From: an uncultured Verrucomicrobiota bacterium
GTDB taxonomy: Bacteria > Verrucomicrobiota > Kiritimatiellia > RFP12 > UBA1067
Direction: 5' to 3'
Assembly (NCBI GenBank): GCA_946631535.1
Contig: CAMPAF010000165.1
Location: 1-6,845, forward strand
Length of the DNA stretch: 6,845 nt
Position numbers and translations under genes: made by a program. This document shows positions 5,788 to 6,845 of the stretch, one piece after another; position 1 is the stretch's first letter; every line of letters begins with the position of its first letter. Under the pieces are notes generated by a model that ran no database searches, was not told the origin of the DNA, and worked only from the letters and a program-made list of their open reading frames with translations.

Positions 5788-6612
5788 TTAGCCGCGCAAG
5801 TCGATGGACTTGCCGGCAGAGGCATCTGCCGCGACAGGCTGGCAACGGCCGTAGATGCGCGCAAGCGAGTCCACGCACCGCACCGTTCCCCGCCAGAAAG
5901 GAATCGGGCCGAGACGCTTGAGGATTGAGGATTGGGAATCGGAGATTGAGGATTGAAGATTGAGGATTGGCGCTTGAGGATTGGCGCTTGAGGATTGGGG
6001 TGTGGAAGATTCGATCTTCACTGCCAGATCTTCCACCTCTATGCCGCGCAGCGAGAGAAGTGTGGTGGGGCGCTGCGCGATCTCTTCGCCAAGCAGCAGC
6101 ATGACGGCGACGAGGTGCTTGCACGGGCGCGCCCAGTCTGGGCATGAGCAGTGCATCTTGACGTCGTAGACTGATTTCGCCGGCGTCCTTACCAGCGGTT
6201 CGGCTTGCGGGAAGAGGGGTACGCCTTCGGCGCGGAAGAGGGCCTCGATCTCGGTTGGCAGGTCGTCGGTCAGGAGACGGCCGAGCGTCATAGGTTCGGC
6301 GGCGATGGCGGCGGCGATCCGTTCGCGCGCCGCCGAGTCTGGCGTGGTGAAGTCGAGCGTGAGGCGGTATGGGGCTTCGCGCGAACCGACGACTGTCGCT
6401 TCCACGTGCGGACCCTCCAGCACCAGTTCGGTCACCTGTCCCGCAACGGCATATTGGCGCCCTCGCCCGAAGCGCGGACCCAGGCGCATCGCCTCCAGCG
6501 AGGCGATCCACCTGCGCGCCCACCAGACGGTGCGCGCGAGCGTGCGCAGGTCCTGCGCACGGATGCCGCGCGCGCCTCTCGCCACCCTCAGCGGATATCG
6601 TTTCTTGCTCAC
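5788..6612 (-). CDS. SWIM zinc-finger domain protein with heptamer-repeat linker
   Basis: A 274-residue protein with a SWIM zinc finger, CSCPDWARPCKH, using Cys155, Cys157, Cys164 and His166 as the CxC-xn-CxH ligands. SWIM fingers are linked to DNA or protein binding; members of this bacterial family have no settled function, and some lie beside SNF2 helicases, none of which is seen here. The family pattern is complete: WWARRWIASLE (30-40), RFGRGRQYAVAGQV (47-60), VVGSREAPYRL (74-84), LLTDDLPTEIEALF (113-126), VPLFPQ (131-136), the finger, then LLSLRG (185-190). A repeat-encoded linker (204-232) separates this from a C-terminal GPIPFWRG segment (235-242), whose FW pair resembles the tail of relatives. 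The start is GTG at 6612-6610; downstream starts would cut the conserved WW region. No ribosome binding site precedes it. It is convergent with the secreted-protein gene, with 23 bases between the two stop codons. Confidence 0.88.
   Translation of the reverse strand: MSKKRYPLRVARGARGIRAQDLRTLARTVWWARRWIASLEAMRLGPRFGRGRQYAVAGQVTELVLEGPHVEATVVGSREAPYRLTLDFTTPDSAARERIAAAIAAEPMTLGRLLTDDLPTEIEALFRAEGVPLFPQAEPLVRTPAKSVYDVKMHCSCPDWARPCKHLVAVMLLLGEEIAQRPTTLLSLRGIEVEDLAVKIESSTPQSSSANPQAPILNLQSSISDSQSSILKRLGPIPFWRGTVRCVDSLARIYGRCQPVAADASAGKSIDLRG
5796..5831. repeat. Two abutting perfect hairpins at the convergent gene ends
   Basis: GCAAGTC-GATG-GACTTGC (5796-5813) is followed with no gap by CGGCAGA-GGCA-TCTGCCG (5814-5831). 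Each has a perfect 7-bp stem and a 4-base loop. They lie in the last codons of the SWIM gene and 31 bases past the stop of the secreted-protein gene. Neither strand shows a T-run after them, so they are not a classical intrinsic terminator, but the position would suit bidirectional 3'-end formation or protection. Confidence 0.6.
5918..6001. repeat. Tandem heptamer array, 12 phased units, inside the SWIM gene
   Basis: Twelve consecutive 7-base units run in strict phase. Six are exactly TTGAGGA on the plus strand (5918, 5925, 5946, 5960, 5974, 5988). The others are variants: TTGGGAA, TCGGAGA, TTGAAGA, TTGGCGC twice, and TTGGGGT. In the coding (minus) sense the unit is TCCTCAA. The total, 84 bases, equals 28 codons, so the array is in frame and encodes four heptads of Ser, Gln, Asn, Pro, Ile and Leu at residues 204-232. 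Confidence 0.93.
6002..6036. repeat. Inverted repeat abutting the heptamer array
   Basis: GTGGAAGAT (6002-6010) and ATCTTCCAC (6028-6036) are perfect 9-bp arms. The inner GAAGAT can also pair with ATCTTC at 6014-6019, giving a competing hairpin with a 3-base loop. It begins at the base after the heptamer array and lies in SWIM coding sequence. Confidence 0.6.
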
Positions 6613-6620
6613 CGGGAGGT

Positions 6621-6649
6621 ATGATAACAGATTTCCGTCATGCAGGCAA
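6621..6649 (-). promoter_or_regulatory. Sigma-70-type promoter for the SWIM gene, near-leaderless
   Basis: On the minus strand, TTGCCT (6649-6644) and TATCAT (6626-6621) are 17 bp apart. The GTG start at 6612 is 8 bases beyond the -10, so the transcript should begin at or 1-3 bases before the start codon. The same spacing rule is met by the two plus-strand promoters, which strengthens the call. Confidence 0.6.
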
Positions 6650-6660
6650 CGCGAAGCGAT

Positions 6661-6693
6661 TTGACATTTGGGGGCCGCAGGTCGCCGTAAAAT
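6661..6693 (+). promoter_or_regulatory. Possible plus-strand promoter for a gene beyond the right edge
   Basis: A perfect TTGACA (6661-6666) is followed by TAAAAT (6688-6693), but the gap is 21 bp, longer than the 17 bp of the other three candidates. Either box may be a chance match. It would drive a rightward gene divergent from the SWIM gene. Confidence 0.3.
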
Positions 6694-6708
6694 CCCCTTG
6701 TTTCATGT

Positions 6709-6806
6709 TTGGCGCCGTCAAGATGGCGGCTCCCCATGCGCAACTTGTTGCGCCCGAAATGGCGGGCGCAATGAATTGCGGACCCTCCCTCCGGGCGCAT
6801 CTGCGC
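6709..6806. repeat. Cluster of overlapping perfect palindromes in the right-hand intergenic region
   Basis: GCGCAAC-TT-GTTGCGC (6738-6753) overlaps TTGCGCCCG-AAATGG-CGGGCGCAA (6748-6771), which overlaps CGCAAT-GA-ATTGCG (6767-6780); GCGCA-TC-TGCGC (6795-6806) follows. A weaker stem-loop, GCCGT-CAAG-ATGGC, precedes them (about 6713-6726). Neighbouring hairpins share an arm, so they cannot all form at once. No annotated gene covers this stretch, although a plus frame is open through it to the window end (possible starts 6705 and 6723) and minus frames are also open. I cannot tell a leader RNA from an interspersed repeat or an undetected partial gene. Confidence 0.6.
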
Positions 6807-6845
6807 TTCTCACCCATGCGTTTTGAGATTGGAAACAACCAGAAC

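Noticed and set aside
5918..6001. CRISPR array
   Set aside because: Units are 7 bases with no spacers; it is a simple tandem repeat within a coding region.
5414..6523. Long minus-strand frame overlapping the SWIM gene and the secreted-protein gene
   Set aside because: Upstream of the heptamers it is out of frame with the SWIM motifs and Arg/Pro-rich. It is of interest only as the tail that a one-unit repeat change could expose.
6614..6623. GGGAGG followed by ATG on the plus strand as a gene start
   Set aside because: Only one base separates the purine run from the ATG, too close for a working ribosome binding site, and the same ATGATA is the reverse of the SWIM promoter -10 box.
1..6845. 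A new multi-gene defence, secretion or mobile system
   Set aside because: Gene neighbours are mostly housekeeping (htpG, xseA, phosphatase, DUF192), with no integrase, transposase, att-like repeats or toxin-antitoxin pair. The phosphatase and SWIM protein alone do not make a system.

Overview
The window is GC-rich bacterial DNA, densely packed with genes. It has five ordinary housekeeping or enzyme genes, a small secreted protein gene, and a convergent gene at the right. No phage, transposase, CRISPR, tRNA or rRNA signal is visible, and no stretch over 300 bases lacks a gene, apart from the last ~230 bases, which run off the edge. A secreted SASA-type sialate O-acetylesterase, a SWIM zinc-finger protein, high GC and a liking for short tandem repeats inside genes would fit the Verrucomicrobiota/Kiritimatiellota/Lentisphaerota or Planctomycetota side of the tree. 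This is a weak inference from gene content only; no marker in the window fixes the taxon.

Layout. 1-1415: the 3' part of htpG (Hsp90) and, 8 bases later, a pteridine-reductase-like short-chain dehydrogenase (SDR) with a 9-bp minisatellite in its active-site loop. 1390-4274: a strong promoter buried in the end of the SDR gene, then a secreted sialate O-acetylesterase and, 4 bases later, xseA (exonuclease VII large subunit). 4255-5369: a second strong promoter buried in the end of xseA, then a PP2C-family protein phosphatase that looks leaderless, followed by a DUF192 protein. 5468-5764: a small secreted His/Gly/Pro-rich protein. 5788-6612 (minus): a SWIM zinc-finger protein, convergent with the previous gene, carrying 12 phased heptamers in its linker and a third near-leaderless-type promoter. 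6613-6845: a divergent intergenic region dense in overlapping perfect palindromes.

The genes do not form one obvious pathway. What unites the window is its architecture. Three promoter candidates share a TTG-type -35, a spacer of exactly 17 bp and a TATAAT-like -10. Two of them sit against the end of the upstream gene, and two put the start codon 8-9 bases after the -10 with no ribosome binding site. Two unrelated genes carry in-frame tandem repeats at loop or linker positions. The items I rate most worth following are the minisatellite in the SDR active-site loop, the heptamer array that encodes the same peptide in all three frames, the leaderless starts and the palindrome cluster at the right edge. 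I did not find a convincing multi-gene novel system.
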